Assembly: GCF_013408665.1 (NCBI RefSeq)
Contig: NZ_JACCCL010000001.1
Coordinates: 2,096,610 to 2,160,609, forward strand
From: Sporosarcina sp. JAI121
GTDB taxonomy: Bacteria; Bacillota; Bacilli; Bacillales_A; Planococcaceae
Direction of reading: 5' to 3'
Length of the DNA stretch: 64,000 bases
Positions 62,801-64,000 of this stretch are shown piece by piece (within the stretch, counting starts at the first letter, position 1; each line of letters begins with the position of its first letter). The position numbers and the translations under genes were made by a program. The notes beneath the pieces were generated by a model. That model was not told the DNA's origin. It saw only the letters and a list, made by a program, of their open reading frames with translations, and ran no database searches.

Positions 62801-63661
62801 ATGACAACAGGTTTATTAGTTTTTCAATCCGATTTCGGAAAAAGTGATGGTGCAGTCAGTGCAATGCATGGGGTAGCAAATTCGGTTCAACGCGGAATTC
62901 CGATTTTTGAAATCACACATCAAATTCCTCAATATAATATTTGGGAAGCATCCTATCGTTTATTACAGTCAATCGGTTATTGGCCTAGCGAAACTGTATT
63001 CGTATCTATCGTCGACCCTGGTGTAGGGTCTGATCGGCGGGCCGTTGTTGCAAAGACAGCCAATGATCAATACATCATTACGCCGGATAATGGGACGTTA
63101 ACGCATGTGAAGCAATTCATCGACATAACCGAAGTCCGGATAATCGATGAATCAAAAAATCGTCTACCCAACTCTGGAGAATCCCATACTTTCCACGGCC
63201 GCGACATATTCGCCTATACTGGTGCCCGGCTAGCTTCCGGCGTTATCCAGTTTGAGGAAGTTGGACCATCAGTCGAACCTTCGACGGTCGTTGCATTACC
63301 TCTAAAAATGTCTACGATTGCCGATGAGATAATTACCGGCATTGTCGACATTATCGATCGTCCATTCGGCAACCTGTGGACCAATATCAGTCGGTTACAG
63401 TTCAAGGAAATTACAGAAAAGCACGGTGATTCAATTGAAGTTTCTATAACTACGGACGGACGAACTATCTACAACAACATTATGACATTCGGTCGATCGT
63501 TTGCGGACTTACACATCGGGGAACCGCTTGTCTATGTCAATTCTCTTGATAACATCGGAATCGCCATCAATCAAGGATCATTTGCAGATGCATATCGTGT
63601 CGGTACGGGGACTAATTGGGAGGTAGTTATTCGTAAAGCACCGAGAATTGTTTATGAATGA
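62801..63661 (+). CDS. SAM hydroxide adenosyltransferase / chlorinase-fluorinase-like (DUF62) protein
   Basis: A 286-residue member of the DUF62 family. LVFQSDFGKSDGAVSAMHGV, ITHQIPQYNIWEASYRL, FVSIVDPGVGSDRRAVV, ITPDNGTLTHV and SHTFHGRDIFAYTGARLASG are all family motifs; relatives cleave S-adenosylmethionine to adenosine and methionine with water. ATG 62801 behind GAGGAG. Controlled by a T-box, so methionine shortage should raise its synthesis. Enzyme activity here is inferred. Confidence 0.9.
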   Translation: MTTGLLVFQSDFGKSDGAVSAMHGVANSVQRGIPIFEITHQIPQYNIWEASYRLLQSIGYWPSETVFVSIVDPGVGSDRRAVVAKTANDQYIITPDNGTLTHVKQFIDITEVRIIDESKNRLPNSGESHTFHGRDIFAYTGARLASGVIQFEEVGPSVEPSTVVALPLKMSTIADEIITGIVDIIDRPFGNLWTNISRLQFKEITEKHGDSIEVSITTDGRTIYNNIMTFGRSFADLHIGEPLVYVNSLDNIGIAINQGSFADAYRVGTGTNWEVVIRKAPRIVYE

Positions 63662-63705
63662 CTTGTCCGTGTGTCACGAGAGTACTGTATGAATAACGAG
63701 GAAAT

Positions 63706-64000
63706 CTTTACGACAGAAAGCACGAACTGTAAGACACCGGAGAAACCCTACGATAGATTGCGCTAACTGTACGACGAACAAGGGAAACTCTACGACGGAT
63801 TGCGCCAACTGTACGACGAATAAGGGAAACTCTACGACAGAAAGCACGAACTGTAAGACACCGGAGAAACTCTACGACAAATTGCGCTAACTGTACGACG
63901 AACAAGGGAAACTCTACGACAGAAAGCACGAACTGTAAGACACCGGAGAAACTCTACGACAAATTGCGCTAACTGTACGACGAACAAGGGAAACTCTAAG
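63706..64000. repeat. Tandem array of ~21-nt units with 82-nt higher-order period
   Basis: Units start with CTSTACGAC (or CTGTAAGAC) at 63706, 63727, 63746, 63767, 63788, 63809, 63830, 63851, 63870, 63891, 63912 and on to the window end. Unit lengths are 21, 19, 21, 21 nt, giving an 82-nt super-unit that is repeated almost exactly at 63830 and 63912. The array runs off the right edge. Confidence 0.9.

Noticed and set aside
63708..63929. Minus-strand open frame rich in RRVSLVRRTV repeats
   Set aside because: Produced by the tandem array; the 19-nt units shift the frame, there is no ribosome site, and no homology is apparent.
63706..64000. CRISPR array
   Set aside because: Units are 21 nt with no constant repeat plus unique spacer structure, and no cas genes are nearby.

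Overview
The window looks like a chromosomal segment of a low-GC, Gram-positive, aerobic spore-former relative, most likely Planococcaceae (Sporosarcina-like). The evidence is gene order close to the Bacillus subtilis sftA-ytpR-ytpQ ... ytoP-ytnP-trmB ... pepV-ytzE-ytzG-ytgP-ytfP-leuS ... yttB-ytqA-ytqB block, many TTG/GTG starts with strong GGAGG-type ribosome sites, T-box leaders, lipoboxes, an SwrC-type RND pump without outer-membrane partners, and a WalR-type cell-wall gene. No rRNA, tRNA, CRISPR array, phage or transposase gene was seen. The organism name is inference.

Layout. 1-6.5 kb: the 5' part of sftA (runs off the left edge), then ytpR, ytpQ, a lipoprotein gene, a DUF84 nucleotidase gene, the M42 aminopeptidase gene ytoP, and a small PepSY-like gene. 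6.6-24.8 kb: housekeeping genes (ytnP, trmB, a NERD-like gene, dat, pepV, ytzE, ytzG, ytgP, ytfP, leuS with a leucine T-box) followed by scoAB, yttB, ytqA, ytqB, a YueD-type SDR gene and a DUF4825-like gene. 25-29 kb: a citrate-type transporter with its CitS/CitT-like two-component system. 29-39.6 kb: a decayed and an intact LysM/3D cell-wall gene, each with a WalR box, then GNAT, VanZ and GntR genes, cstA, brnQ and sbcC-sbcD. 39.8-49.7 kb: an accessory catabolic cluster comprising a ferredoxin remnant, ferredoxin-NADP reductase, TPP enzyme, amino-acid permease, Rieske oxygenase, a CdaR/PucR-like regulator on the other strand, aldehyde dehydrogenase and a DapL-like aminotransferase. 50-53.5 kb: a TPP riboswitch and tenA-thiZXY thiamine-pyrimidine salvage operon. 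53.6-56.3 kb: a manganese ABC transporter operon with three MntR-like boxes. 56.4-62.3 kb: an unknown gene, a GIY-YIG gene and a YerO-SwrC efflux pair. 62.4-63.7 kb: a SAM-hydroxide adenosyltransferase family gene behind a T-box whose specifier reads ATG (Met). 63.7-64 kb: a tandem repeat array running off the right edge.

The most unusual signals are: (a) intergenic degenerate tandem arrays with a period of about 21 nt at four places (16.07, 23.4, 35.15 and 63.7 kb); (b) the Rieske/FNR/TPP/ALDH/aminotransferase cluster, with a shared 18-nt element lying about 80 bp before two of its transcription units; (c) the methionine-type T-box in front of a SAM-consuming enzyme gene; (d) a possible 247-bp MITE-like element that supplies the stop codon of ytnP. 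All family assignments were made by eye from the sequence; no database search was run.
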